A stretch of 64,000 nucleotides of DNA, taken from the NCBI RefSeq assembly GCF_013359755.1, contig NZ_JABMCJ010000076.1, positions 186,001 to 250,000 of the forward strand, read 5' to 3'. This document shows positions 17,299 to 26,283 of the stretch, in pieces. Positions within the stretch are counted from its first letter, which is position 1, and each line of letters opens with the position of its first letter. Position numbers and translations under genes: made by a program. Source of the stretch: Tardiphaga robiniae (lineage in GTDB: Bacteria > Pseudomonadota > Alphaproteobacteria > Rhizobiales > Xanthobacteraceae). The notes under the pieces are model-generated. The model was not told the DNA's origin, ran no database searches, and saw only the letters and a program-made list of their open reading frames with translations.

Positions 17299-20007
17299 TC
17301 AATTCGCAGCCGCCACCTTGCGCTGCTCATCCGGCGCCGTTTCGCTCGCGGCAATCAGGCGCTTGAGCTCCGGAATGCACGAGCCGCAATTGGTGCCGGC
17401 CTTGAGCCTGGTGCCGATTTCCGCCGCGGTTCCAGCCCCTGCTACAATTGCGTCGCAGATGGTGTTGCGGCCGACGCCGAAACAGGCGCAGACGATCGGA
17501 CCGGCACTCGCAGCACCATCTGCGGACTTTCCAGAGAGCAGCGTACGGCGCTGGTCGTCGCTGACGGTCTCGGCGGCGAACAATTCCTTCACGGCGTCCC
17601 AGGAGAGCGCCCCCTGCGTCGGGCCGATGAACAGACAGGTCTCGATACGGTCATCCTTGAACGACACCGCGCGATACACACCTTGGCCCGCGTCTTCGTA
17701 TTCAGCGGCATCATCGCCCAGCAACGGCTTCAGCCAGTTCTGCCAGGTCTCGACATCGGTATTGTCCGAGAGCAGATAGCCGACGCCGCCCGTGACTGCG
17801 ACGCGCGCCCATTGCACGCCGAATGGCATCTCCAGCGGACTACGCGACAGCACGAAGCCACGCTGTGCAAACACCGCAGGTGCGATCGCCACCGGCGTGG
17901 CCTTGTTCTCGGGCTGACCGGAGAACGGGTCGGTGATCGGCGCGACAAGTCCACCGACACGCGCGAAACCCGCGGTCTCGTCGTTCCAGTGGATCGGCGC
18001 GAACAGCATGCCGCGCTGCTGGCGTTCGCTGACAATGACTTTCAGCACGCATTCGCCATGGTCGGTCGTCAGCCGCGCATGGCCACCATCGACGATCCCG
18101 AACTGCGCGGCATCGTCCGGATGGATCTCGACGAAGGGCTCCGGAATATGCTGGCCGAGCCGCGGGCTGAGACCCGTGCGCGTCATCGTGTGCCACTGAT
18201 CGCGAACGCGGCCAGTGTTCAAACGCAGCGGCCGCTCGATCGACACCTGCGTGCGCAGCTCCGGCGCCTCCGGCGCGATGAAACGCGCGCGCCGGTCATT
18301 GGCGTAGAATTGGCCGTCGGCGAAGAAGCGCGCCTGCGGCTTCGTCGTGCCCTGACGCACCGGCCATTGCACCGGGGCCATGGTGTCGAAGGCCTCATCC
18401 GAGACTTTCATCAACCCGCCGATATCGAAATCGCGATTGCCGTTGTTCTCGAAGGCCGAAAGGGCGGCGTGCTCGCGAAAAATCTCGGCAGCCGATGTGT
18501 AGGCAAATGACGCACCATAACCCAGGCGCTTGGCGACTTCGCTCAGCGCCCACCAGTCCGGCCGTGCCTCGCCAGGCGCGCGCAGAAACGAGCGCTGCCG
18601 CGACACGCGGCGTTCGGAATTCGTCACCGTGCCGGACTTTTCGCCCCAAGCCAGCGCGGGCAGCAGCACATGCGCACCGGCATTCACGGTATCATTGGAG
18701 CGCACATTCTCCGACACCACGAATAGACCGAGCTTGCTCAGCGCCGCCCGCACGGCATCGGCATCCGGGAGCGACACCGCGGGATTGGTACCCATCACCC
18801 ACAACGCCTTGATCTCGCCACGGCCGATGGCTTCGAACATCTGCACGGCCTTGAGGCCTTCATGGGTGGCGATATGCGGTGCCTTCCAGAACCGGCGCAC
18901 ACGGTCGATATCGACAGGCGTGAAGCCCATATGGGCTGCGAGCTGGTTGGCGAGGCCGCCGACCTCGCGGCCGCCCATGGCATTCGGCTGGCCGGTCAGC
19001 GAGAACGGCGACGCGCCGGTCTTACCGATGCGGCCGGTGGCCAGATGGCAGTTGAGGATCGCATTGACCTTGTCGGTGCCCTGCGCCGACTGGTTGACGC
19101 CCTGCGAATACAGCGTGACCACGCGCGGCGTCGCCTTGAACATCTGGAAGAAGGTCGCGACATCGATCTCGTCGAGTCCGGTCGCCTTTGCTGTCGCCGC
19201 CACACTGCCAGCGATGGTTCTGGCCCGCGCCAGCGCGTCGTCAAAGCCTGACGTATGCTCATCAATATAGCTGCGATCGAGCGCCCCGTTATCGGCAAGA
19301 TAGGCGAACAGCCCGCTGAACAACGCGGTATCAGTGCCGGGCTTCAGGCCGAGAAACAGATCGTCATCGCCAACCGTGTCGGTGCGGCGCGGGTCGATCA
19401 CGACGATCCGCGCGCCCCGCGTCTGCTTGTTGGCCAGCATGCGCTGATACAGCACCGGATGGCACCAGGCGGCATTGGAGCCGACCAGCACCAGCAGATC
19501 TGCCTGGTCGAGATCCTCGTAGCACCCCGGCACCGTATCGGCGCCAAACGCACGCTTGTGGCCAGCCACGGATGAGGCCATGCAGAGCCGCGAATTGGTA
19601 TCGACATTGGCGCTGCCGAGAAAGCCCTTCATCAGCTTGTTGGCGACGTAGTAATCCTCGGTCAGCAATTGGCCGGAAAGATAAAACGCTACGGCACCGG
19701 GCCCATGTTCGGCGACGACCTTCCGAAATCCCTCGGCGACATGATCCAGCGCATCGCCCCAGGCGACCTGCACCATCTCGCCATCGTCGCCCCGCATCAT
19801 CGGATGCAGCAGGCGCTCGTCGAGGCTCAGCGTTTCGCCGAGCGCCGATCCCTTCGAGCAGAGCCGCCCGAGATTGGCGGGATGCGCAGGATCACCCGCA
19901 ATCGCTGCGCCACCGTTGCCGTCCGGCGTCGCCAGCACGCCGCAACCGACACCGCAGTAAGGGCATGTCGTGCGCGTGGCGTGCAAATGCGGATCGACCG
20001 CGTTCAT
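17299..20007 (-). CDS. nasA: Assimilatory nitrate reductase catalytic subunit (NasA/NasC type)
   Basis: Cytoplasmic molybdenum enzyme that reduces nitrate to nitrite, 902 residues. An N-terminal [4Fe-4S] site has C15, C18, C22 and C50. The molybdopterin oxidoreductase core follows (about 60-560), then a molydopterin-dinucleotide-binding domain (about 590-720). The C-terminal BFD-like [2Fe-2S] module has C840, C842, C874 and C877, as in the longer NasA/NasC forms. It abuts the flavoprotein gene, which shares base 20007. In Bradyrhizobium the matching gene is called nasC and receives electrons from Flp. No Tat signal is present, which fits assimilation rather than respiration. Confidence 0.94.
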   Translation of the reverse strand: MNAVDPHLHATRTTCPYCGVGCGVLATPDGNGGAAIAGDPAHPANLGRLCSKGSALGETLSLDERLLHPMMRGDDGEMVQVAWGDALDHVAEGFRKVVAEHGPGAVAFYLSGQLLTEDYYVANKLMKGFLGSANVDTNSRLCMASSVAGHKRAFGADTVPGCYEDLDQADLLVLVGSNAAWCHPVLYQRMLANKQTRGARIVVIDPRRTDTVGDDDLFLGLKPGTDTALFSGLFAYLADNGALDRSYIDEHTSGFDDALARARTIAGSVAATAKATGLDEIDVATFFQMFKATPRVVTLYSQGVNQSAQGTDKVNAILNCHLATGRIGKTGASPFSLTGQPNAMGGREVGGLANQLAAHMGFTPVDIDRVRRFWKAPHIATHEGLKAVQMFEAIGRGEIKALWVMGTNPAVSLPDADAVRAALSKLGLFVVSENVRSNDTVNAGAHVLLPALAWGEKSGTVTNSERRVSRQRSFLRAPGEARPDWWALSEVAKRLGYGASFAYTSAAEIFREHAALSAFENNGNRDFDIGGLMKVSDEAFDTMAPVQWPVRQGTTKPQARFFADGQFYANDRRARFIAPEAPELRTQVSIERPLRLNTGRVRDQWHTMTRTGLSPRLGQHIPEPFVEIHPDDAAQFGIVDGGHARLTTDHGECVLKVIVSERQQRGMLFAPIHWNDETAGFARVGGLVAPITDPFSGQPENKATPVAIAPAVFAQRGFVLSRSPLEMPFGVQWARVAVTGGVGYLLSDNTDVETWQNWLKPLLGDDAAEYEDAGQGVYRAVSFKDDRIETCLFIGPTQGALSWDAVKELFAAETVSDDQRRTLLSGKSADGAASAGPIVCACFGVGRNTICDAIVAGAGTAAEIGTRLKAGTNCGSCIPELKRLIAASETAPDEQRKVAAAN

Positions 20008-21224
20008 TACGCTGCCTCCGCGCGGACGGCGAGTGCGCGGCCGAACATCATCTCGGCGCGGATATCGGAAATATCAGCGCCGCTGCGGATCAGTTCGAGA
20101 TACCACAGCGCATCCTGCGTATCGCCGACCAGCACGGCACCAGTGAGCGCGCCGTCTGCGATCACCAGCTTCTTATAGGTGCCGCGGCGGACATCATTGA
20201 GCAGCAGCGTCTCGCTGCCTTCGCCCGCCATAAAATCTCCCGCGGAGAAAACGCTGACGCCGGAGACCTTGAGATTGGTAGAGAGCACGCTGCCGGTATA
20301 GGCAGCGGACTTGCCCGCGAGATGGCGCGCCAACACCCTGGCCTGTTCGTAGGCGGGCTCGACGAGGCCATAGCAGGTGCCGCGATGCTCGGCGCATTCA
20401 CCGAGCGCGAAGACGTTGTCGGTGCCGGTTGCCATCTGGTCGTTGACGACAATGCCGCGATTGACCAGGATGTCCGCTTCCTTGGCGAGCGATGTATTGG
20501 GCCGAATGCCGGCCGCAAAGATCACCGCATCGGCGTCAAGCGTGCGGCCATCGGCGAGCTCGACGCTCTCGACACAATCGCTGCCGTGAATACGCGCCGT
20601 ATTGGCATTGAGCAAAATCCTGACGCCCTTGCGCTCGACCAGCGTTTTCAGGAGGTTCGCTGCAGGTGCATCGAGCTGGCGTTCCATCAGCCGGTCCATC
20701 AGATGGATCAGTGTGACGTCAGCGCCCGCCTTGGCGAGACCATAGGCAGCTTCGAGACCCAGCAGGCCGCCACCGACCACGACGACACGCTTCTTCTGCG
20801 CAGCGAGTTCGAGCAGCAGGTCCACGTCGCGGCTGTCGCGGAACACATGCACGCCCTTGAGATCACCACCGGGCACCGGCAGACGCAGTGCAGATGAACC
20901 GGTGGCGATGACGAGTTTTGAGAACGGCACATGTTTGCCGGTGGATGTCGTGACCTCGCGCGCGGCCATATCGATGGCGGTCGCCGTTGCGCCGTATTTC
21001 AGCGTGACGCCGCGGTCGCGCCACCAGGCAGCGGGCTTCAGCTCGATCTCCTGGGATGTTGCCTCACCAGCCAGCACCGACGACAGCAACACGCGATTGT
21101 AGGCGAGCCGCGGTTCGTCTCCGATCACGGCGATGGCGTATCGACCGAGCGCGCATTTCGCCAGCTCGTCGACAAGCCGAGCCGCTGCCATTCCGTTACC
21201 AATGATGACCAGCGGCTCGCTCAC
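20007..21224 (-). CDS. flp: Flp-like FAD-dependent NAD(P)H oxidoreductase of nitrate assimilation
   Basis: A 405-residue pyridine nucleotide-disulfide-type flavoprotein. The first FAD motif is IGNGMAAARL (about residues 8-17) and the second nucleotide motif VVVGGGLLGLEAA lies near residue 150. It matches the N-terminal FAD region of NirB-type nitrite reductases but lacks the sirohaem and [4Fe-4S] domains. It therefore cannot reduce nitrite itself and most likely donates electrons to the adjacent nitrate reductase and to the haemoglobins. In Bradyrhizobium the gene between the haemoglobin bjgb and nasC is called flp, and the order here is the same. Confidence 0.87.
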   Translation of the reverse strand: MSEPLVIIGNGMAAARLVDELAKCALGRYAIAVIGDEPRLAYNRVLLSSVLAGEATSQEIELKPAAWWRDRGVTLKYGATATAIDMAAREVTTSTGKHVPFSKLVIATGSSALRLPVPGGDLKGVHVFRDSRDVDLLLELAAQKKRVVVVGGGLLGLEAAYGLAKAGADVTLIHLMDRLMERQLDAPAANLLKTLVERKGVRILLNANTARIHGSDCVESVELADGRTLDADAVIFAAGIRPNTSLAKEADILVNRGIVVNDQMATGTDNVFALGECAEHRGTCYGLVEPAYEQARVLARHLAGKSAAYTGSVLSTNLKVSGVSVFSAGDFMAGEGSETLLLNDVRRGTYKKLVIADGALTGAVLVGDTQDALWYLELIRSGADISDIRAEMMFGRALAVRAEAA

Positions 21225-21233
21225 GTCATATCC

Positions 21234-21659
21234 TTACTCGGCCGCCTGCGCTGTGCCGTAGGCTTCAGAAATCATGTAGCCGGACAGCGTGCCATAGGCC
21301 GCGGTCCAGGCTGCTGCGAGTTCGGGCGTCCAGGCGTCGCCGAGGCCCTTCTCCAGGGTCCACAGCAGCGCACCGCCAACGATCGGATAGTGTTCGGCCT
21401 TCACGCCATAAGCCACGTGCTGCTTCGCGAGCGCGCTCGCTGCAGGCAATACGGTTTCGAGTCGCGTCAGGCCGGTGACGACGACGCCAAGCGTCGCCAT
21501 CAATTTGCGACCTTGTTCCTTCAGGTCGCCGCGAAACATCGGCTTCACTTGCGGGGCAACCTCGAAGAGGCGGCCGTAGAACAATTCCGCAGCCACATCG
21601 GAAATCGGTGCGACTTTCTTGAAACTCTCCTGAACCAGAGCGACGTCGGACGCATTCAT
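21234..21659 (-). CDS. Single-domain bacterial haemoglobin (copy 1, Bjgb-like)
   Basis: A 141-residue globin of the Vgb/flavohaemoglobin-head family, cytoplasmic. The proximal F8 histidine is H81 (KQHVAYGV), the B10 tyrosine is Y28 (LFYGRLF), and alignment with Vitreoscilla haemoglobin puts Q49 at distal position E7. There is no reductase domain; the Flp-like flavoprotein encoded nine bases downstream is the likely partner. By analogy with Bradyrhizobium Bjgb it probably removes nitric oxide produced during nitrate and nitrite metabolism. It is followed upstream by a second globin of similar size. Confidence 0.92.
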   Translation of the reverse strand: MNASDVALVQESFKKVAPISDVAAELFYGRLFEVAPQVKPMFRGDLKEQGRKLMATLGVVVTGLTRLETVLPAASALAKQHVAYGVKAEHYPIVGGALLWTLEKGLGDAWTPELAAAWTAAYGTLSGYMISEAYGTAQAAE

Positions 21660-21744
21660 GCTAACTCTCCTTGCAGTGAAAGGTGAGCTTGTGTGTCGCG
21701 CCGCGTGAGCAAATGTTCAGCGCGCGATAAAATGCGATGTGGTT

Positions 21745-22170
21745 CTAGTGATAGGCCGCAGAAATCATGCGCGCCGCCAGGAAATTGTAGACCTTGTGCC
21801 ACGAGGCTTCGACCTCGGGCGTCCAGCGCTCGCCAAGCCCCTGCCCCAGACTCCAGAACAGTGCCTCGCCGACAGACTCGTAGTGCGCGGCTTCCACGCC
21901 ATAATGCACATGGTCTTTCGCGAGCTTGCCGATCACCGACAACAGACCTGTGATATTGTCGAGACTGCCGACGATCACTGCAAGCGTTGCGATGAACTTG
22001 TGCTTGAGCTGCGCCATGTCGCCGCGAAACAGCGGGCGCGTTTCCGGCAATGTCTCGAACAGCCGGGCATAAAACAGATCCACCATGACCGAGGAGTTCG
22101 GCCACATCTGATCGAATGACGATTGCACGCGCATGATTTCTTCGCGCGTCAGGCCTATCGAACGACTCAT
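21745..22170 (-). CDS. Single-domain bacterial haemoglobin (copy 2)
   Basis: A second 141-residue globin of the same family, clearly diverged from copy 1. Proximal H87 (KDHVHYGV) and B10 Y34 (LFYARLF) are kept, but the residue aligned with distal E7 is L55 instead of glutamine. A hydrophobic distal pocket usually changes ligand affinity and dissociation, so the two copies may divide the roles of oxygen binding and NO removal. It lies 85 bases upstream of copy 1, after the nitrate importer genes, and probably shares their transcript. The E7 assignment comes from manual alignment. Confidence 0.9.
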   Translation of the reverse strand: MSRSIGLTREEIMRVQSSFDQMWPNSSVMVDLFYARLFETLPETRPLFRGDMAQLKHKFIATLAVIVGSLDNITGLLSVIGKLAKDHVHYGVEAAHYESVGEALFWSLGQGLGERWTPEVEASWHKVYNFLAARMISAAYH

Positions 22171-22244
22171 GATTTGCAGCTATCCGGAAAGTCTGAGCCG
22201 CATTCATTCGGTTTATCCTCGGAAGTCAAGAGGTAACAAGATGC

Positions 22245-23039
22245 TTACGCGGCTTCGACGAACTTGTGGCGCTCATACAGGAATTCGAGCACGCGCTTGC
22301 GGCAGTCGAGATAAACCGGGTTACTCGCCAGTTCGAGACGCTGACGCGGTCGTGCGAGCGGCACATCGAGCACTTCGCCGATGGTCGCTGATGGGCCGTT
22401 GGTCATCATGACGATGCGGTCTGACAGCAGCACGGCTTCGTCCACGTCATGGGTGATCATGACGATGGTGTTGCCGAGCTTCTGATGCAGCGCCATTACC
22501 GAGTCCTGCAAATGCGCGCGGGTCAGTGCGTCGAGCGCACCGAACGGTTCGTCCAGCAACAGCACCTTGGGCTCCATCGCGAGCGCACGGGCAATGCCGA
22601 CGCGCTGCTTCATGCCGCCGGAGATTTCCGAAGGGCGCTTGTCCTTGGCATGCGTCATCTGCACGAGATTGAGATTGTGCATTGTCCATTCGTCGCGCTC
22701 AGCGCGGGACTTGGTCTTGGCAAACACCTTGTCCACGCCAAGACGAACGTTCTGATAAACCGTCAGCCACGGCAGCAGACTGTGGTTCTGGAACACGACG
22801 GCGCGATCGGGGCCGGGCGAATTGACTTCGCGATCCTCAAGGATCACGCCGCCCATCGTTGCACGTGTCAGGCCGGCGATGATGTTGAGCATCGTCGACT
22901 TGCCGCAACCGGAATGGCCGATGATCGAGATATACTCACCCTTGCCGAGGCTGAGGTTGATGTCCTTCAATACTTCGGACGAGACCTTGCCGCGGGTGAA
23001 CACCTTGTCGACGTGGTCGAGCTTCAGATATGCCTTCAT
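22245..23039 (-). CDS. nrtD: Nitrate/nitrite ABC transporter ATP-binding protein (NrtD type)
   Basis: A 264-residue ATPase. Walker A GHSGCGKST is at residues 41-49, the signature ISGGMKQRVGIARAL is central, and Walker B LLLDEPFGALD follows. This sequence set is typical of the nitrate/sulfonate/taurine (NrtC-D/SsuB/TauB) branch. It is a single-domain form without the NrtA-like C-terminal extension of cyanobacterial NrtC, so it is NrtD-like. It lies 27 bases after the permease gene and is followed by the haemoglobins. The neighbourhood makes nitrate the likely substrate. Confidence 0.9.
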   Translation of the reverse strand: MKAYLKLDHVDKVFTRGKVSSEVLKDINLSLGKGEYISIIGHSGCGKSTMLNIIAGLTRATMGGVILEDREVNSPGPDRAVVFQNHSLLPWLTVYQNVRLGVDKVFAKTKSRAERDEWTMHNLNLVQMTHAKDKRPSEISGGMKQRVGIARALAMEPKVLLLDEPFGALDALTRAHLQDSVMALHQKLGNTIVMITHDVDEAVLLSDRIVMMTNGPSATIGEVLDVPLARPRQRLELASNPVYLDCRKRVLEFLYERHKFVEAA

Positions 23040-23066
23040 GATATCTCTCCTTAGCTGACCAAAATG

Positions 23067-23960
23067 TTAGCTGACTGAAGTGCCGTGGGTGACGAGCTTG
23101 CCGAGGGCGGCGATCAGGCGGTCGAGCACGAAGCCGACGATGCCGACATAGAACAGCGCCAGGATGATCTCGCTCATATGCGAGGAATTCCAGGCGTCCC
23201 AGATGAAGAACCCGATGCCGACGCCACCGATCAGCATTTCAGCCGCGATGATGGCGAGCCATGACAGGCCGATACCAATGCGCAGACCGGTGAAAATATA
23301 TGGCGCAGCCGCCGGCAGCATGACCTTCCAGAAAAATTCCACCGGATTGAGCTGCACCACGGCGGCGACGTTGCGATAGTCCTGCGGGATGTTGCGAATG
23401 CCGACCGCGGTATTGATGATGATCGGCCAGATCGAGGTGATGAAGATCACGAAGATTGCCGACGGCTGACCGTCACGGAAAGCCGCGAGTGCCAGCGGCA
23501 GCCAGGCCAGCGGCGGAATGGTGCGCAACACCTGGAAAATCGGATCGAGGCCACGCATCGCCCAGACCGACTGGCCAACCAGTGTGCCGAGGCCGATGCC
23601 GACCACGGCAGCGAGCGAGTAGCCGTAAGCCACACGCAGGAGACTCGCCGAAATATGCCAGAACAGCCCCTTGTCCAGACCGCCATTGTCGAAGAACGGA
23701 TCGAAGATCAGTTCCTTGGTGTCCTTGTAGACCTTGGAGGGCGGCGGGAGCGTTGAGCCGGTGCGCCGGCACAAGAGCTCCCACATCACACCGAGCAGGA
23801 GGACGACGATCAGCGGCGGGATCACCCGCGCCGCTGTTTCCTTCGCCATCTTGGCGTATCTGTCGAAACTTACGGGCTGCTTGGGAGACAGTGCGACGCT
23901 CGCCACCGGCGGCTTCGCCAGTGCCGTTGCCGGCTCCGTCTTGATAGCTTGCATGTTCAT
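23067..23960 (-). CDS. nrtB: Nitrate ABC transporter permease NrtB
   Basis: A 297-residue inner-membrane permease with about six helices after a soluble N-terminal stretch of 35 residues. The segment GTLVGQSVWAMRGLDPIFQVLRTIPPLAWLPL and the loop INTAVGIRNIPQDYRNVAAVV are hallmarks of NrtB-type permeases. It forms the channel for nitrate with the NrtD-like ATPase. The gene lies 51 bases after nrtA and 27 before nrtD in one operon. Confidence 0.92.
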   Translation of the reverse strand: MNMQAIKTEPATALAKPPVASVALSPKQPVSFDRYAKMAKETAARVIPPLIVVLLLGVMWELLCRRTGSTLPPPSKVYKDTKELIFDPFFDNGGLDKGLFWHISASLLRVAYGYSLAAVVGIGLGTLVGQSVWAMRGLDPIFQVLRTIPPLAWLPLALAAFRDGQPSAIFVIFITSIWPIIINTAVGIRNIPQDYRNVAAVVQLNPVEFFWKVMLPAAAPYIFTGLRIGIGLSWLAIIAAEMLIGGVGIGFFIWDAWNSSHMSEIILALFYVGIVGFVLDRLIAALGKLVTHGTSVS

Positions 23961-24011
23961 CGCACTGTCTCCGTCATTTCAGCTAGTCCGCATCGGTCCC
24001 AAACGTGTGCC

Positions 24012-25328
24012 TCAGGCTTCGACGCGCTTGATGGCGAGCGACTTGAGGTAGGCTGCCGGATTTTCGGGATCGAAGACCTTGCCGTCGAAGAAGGTCTCCT
24101 TGCCGCGCGAGGTCGAAGTCGGGATTTCGGCGGCAGCGACGCCCATGGTCTTCGCCGCGTCACGCCAGATATCCTCGCGGTTGACCTTGGCGATCAGCGC
24201 CTTCGAGTCAAAGCCGGGCTCGTATTTGCCCCAGCGGATGTCCTCGGTCATGAACCAGAGGTCGTGGCTCTGGAACGGATAGGACGCGAAGTCCTTCCAG
24301 TACTTCATGATGTGCGGCGAGTTCTCGACCACCTTGCCGGTGCCGTAGTCGAACTTGCCGCGGGCGCGATCGAGGATGTCCTCGACCGGGCAGTTGATCC
24401 ACTGCCGCTTGCCCATGATGGTGGCGAGCTCTTCCTTGTTCTCCATCTTGTCGGCCCACTGCTGGGCTTCCATGATGGCCATGGTGATGGCCTTCGCCGC
24501 CTTCGGGTTCTTGTCGACCCAGGCCGCGCGCATGCCGAGCGACTTCTCCGGATGCTTGTTCCAGATCTCGCCGGTGTTCACCGCGGTGTAGCCGATCTTC
24601 TGGTGCACGAGCTGGCCGGGCCACGGCTCACCGACGCAGAACGCGTCCATGGTACCGACCTTCATATTCGCCACCATCTGCGGCGGCGGCACGGTAATGG
24701 TCTCGACATCCTTGTCGGGATCGATGCCGCCGGCGGCGAGCCAGTAGCGGATCCACAGGTCATGGGTACCGCCCGGGAAGGTCATCGCCACCTTCACCGA
24801 CTTGCCCGCAGCCTTCTTTTTCTCGAACGCTGCTTTCAGCGGCGCGACGTCGAGGCCAACCTTCAGATCGGCATATTCATTGCCGACCGAGATGCACTGC
24901 GCATCGAGATTGAGACGCGCGAGGATGTACATCGGCGTCGGCTGATTGTTCTGGGTGACCTTGCCGGACGAGATCAGATACGGCATCGGCGTCAGGATAT
25001 GCGCGCCATCGATGCCGTTGCCTTCGGAGCCGAGCACCATGTTGTCGCGCAGCGTGCCCCACGAGGCCTGCTTCGACACTTCCACATCGGGCATGCCGTA
25101 TTTGGCGAACAGGCCCTTGTCCTTGGCAACGAATAGCGGACCGGCATCGCTCAGCGCGATGAAGCCGAGCTTGGCGCCTTTCACTTCGGGCCCGGCATCC
25201 TGCGCGAAAGCGCCGCCGGGGAAGTTCAGTCGGGCGGCCGCGAGCAAGGCAGCGGTTCCCGCGCCGGCTTTCAGAAGCTGACGGCGGCTGATCTTGCGGC
25301 CCGGCTTGTTGGTCTCTGACTTCGTCAT
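24012..25328 (-). CDS. nrtA: Nitrate ABC transporter substrate-binding protein NrtA
   Basis: A 438-residue periplasmic nitrate-binding protein. The chosen ATG at 25328 gives a twin-arginine signal (KISRRQLLKAGAGTAALLAAA) ending near GGAFAQDAG. The body contains the NrtA-type segments KVAMTFPGGTHDLWIRYWLAAGG and FCVGEPWPGQLV that line the anion pocket. Thirty further in-frame residues upstream lack family character and are discarded. It is the first gene of a long minus-strand operon: nrtA-nrtB-nrtD-globin-globin-flp-nasA. Confidence 0.94.
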   Translation of the reverse strand: MTKSETNKPGRKISRRQLLKAGAGTAALLAAARLNFPGGAFAQDAGPEVKGAKLGFIALSDAGPLFVAKDKGLFAKYGMPDVEVSKQASWGTLRDNMVLGSEGNGIDGAHILTPMPYLISSGKVTQNNQPTPMYILARLNLDAQCISVGNEYADLKVGLDVAPLKAAFEKKKAAGKSVKVAMTFPGGTHDLWIRYWLAAGGIDPDKDVETITVPPPQMVANMKVGTMDAFCVGEPWPGQLVHQKIGYTAVNTGEIWNKHPEKSLGMRAAWVDKNPKAAKAITMAIMEAQQWADKMENKEELATIMGKRQWINCPVEDILDRARGKFDYGTGKVVENSPHIMKYWKDFASYPFQSHDLWFMTEDIRWGKYEPGFDSKALIAKVNREDIWRDAAKTMGVAAAEIPTSTSRGKETFFDGKVFDPENPAAYLKSLAIKRVEA

Positions 25329-25745
25329 GTGCTGCTGTCGTCCTTTCGCGCCTCGGATCGCCTGCACCGTCATTGGCCCCTCGTCACAGCGCACCTTGGG
25401 TCGAAGGCGTACGGACATAGCGGCGCGTCTGGGGGAAGCCCCATGATGGCAATGCTGGCTGGTGATTGATTGTGACGGCTACAATGGCGTCGCTAAGAAC
25501 TATTCAAAGTTCGTGCCAACCGCTGCCTGATGGAAATTTCGATAAATTGCAGCCACTTACCTAAAGGCAACGAGACCAGCGCAGAGAACCACGCGCATCG
25601 AAAATTTGCGGGACGCTCATTTATTGTGCGACGCACGCGGAATAGGCAGCGAATTGTGAGGTACTATTTTGCCGACTTCATCGGCATGCCGACCCGTGGA
25701 TCGGTGCTATCAACCGGATCCAATTTCTAGCGAACGGACCGCTTC
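25329..25745. other. Intergenic region with nitrate operon promoter and leader
   Basis: These 417 bases separate nrtA (minus) from the protein starting at 25746 (plus). A short GGGG/CCCC hairpin with a four-base loop lies at 25431-25442 on the nrtA side. I do not see a clear paired-hairpin leader of the kind used by NasT/NasR antiterminators, nor a convincing -24/-12 promoter. A 66-codon reading frame at 25530-25730 has no supporting start site and looks accidental. Confidence 0.4.
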
Positions 25746-26255
25746 ATGCCGACCATTCCGGTGATCACCGAACCTGCCCTCTCGTCGCTTCGAAAGGCAA
25801 TCAGCACCCTGAAGGCGGCGACCGTGGTGTCCGCGGCAGCGATCCTGTCTCAGGGCAAAAGCGACCTCGAAGCGAATGCGGCGGCAGCGTTCGGTCATTT
25901 CGAGGATGTCTCACGGCAACTTCATATGTTCCGAAAAGCTGTCCTTGAGGACGCGCTGATACCGACCAAAGACAACGCTGTCACTGTGGATGTCGATATC
26001 GATGCTCTCGATCGCGCCGTCGACGATGTCGATCTACAGATCGCACAAACCAAGGGCGCACTCCACGCAGTCGTCGAGAGTTCTGATCGCAGCGGGCTCG
26101 AGGCGTTTGCCGAGCGCATCGGCGAACTCGGCCGCGCGCTGTTAGGCATGGTCACCCTCATCGCGCCATCGGCCGGCGATGCACCGTTCCTGTTCGATCA
26201 GTTCTTCCTGGAGTCGCTGCAGGAACTCTCGCAACGCGACTGGAGCGCGACCTGA
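25746..26255 (+). CDS. Uncharacterised 169-residue protein
   Basis: Not recognised. The protein is soluble, acidic and mostly helical in appearance, with no signal peptide and no cysteine. Stretches such as ALDRAVDDVDLQIAQTKGALHAVVE and EAFAERIGELGRALLGMV suggest a helical bundle or coiled coil, which could be a regulatory or chemosensory-like helper. Codon use resembles the neighbours, supporting a real gene. It points away from nrtA and converges with the dioxygenase gene, whose stop lies 29 bases away, so it has no clear operon partner. Confidence 0.55.
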   Translation: MPTIPVITEPALSSLRKAISTLKAATVVSAAAILSQGKSDLEANAAAAFGHFEDVSRQLHMFRKAVLEDALIPTKDNAVTVDVDIDALDRAVDDVDLQIAQTKGALHAVVESSDRSGLEAFAERIGELGRALLGMVTLIAPSAGDAPFLFDQFFLESLQELSQRDWSAT

Positions 26256-26283
26256 CCGCAGATCGCAAGACGGCTGGGATCGC

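Noticed and set aside
25530-25730. 66-codon frame upstream of the helical protein
   Set aside because: No start signals and Arg/Ser/His-rich composition typical of chance frames.
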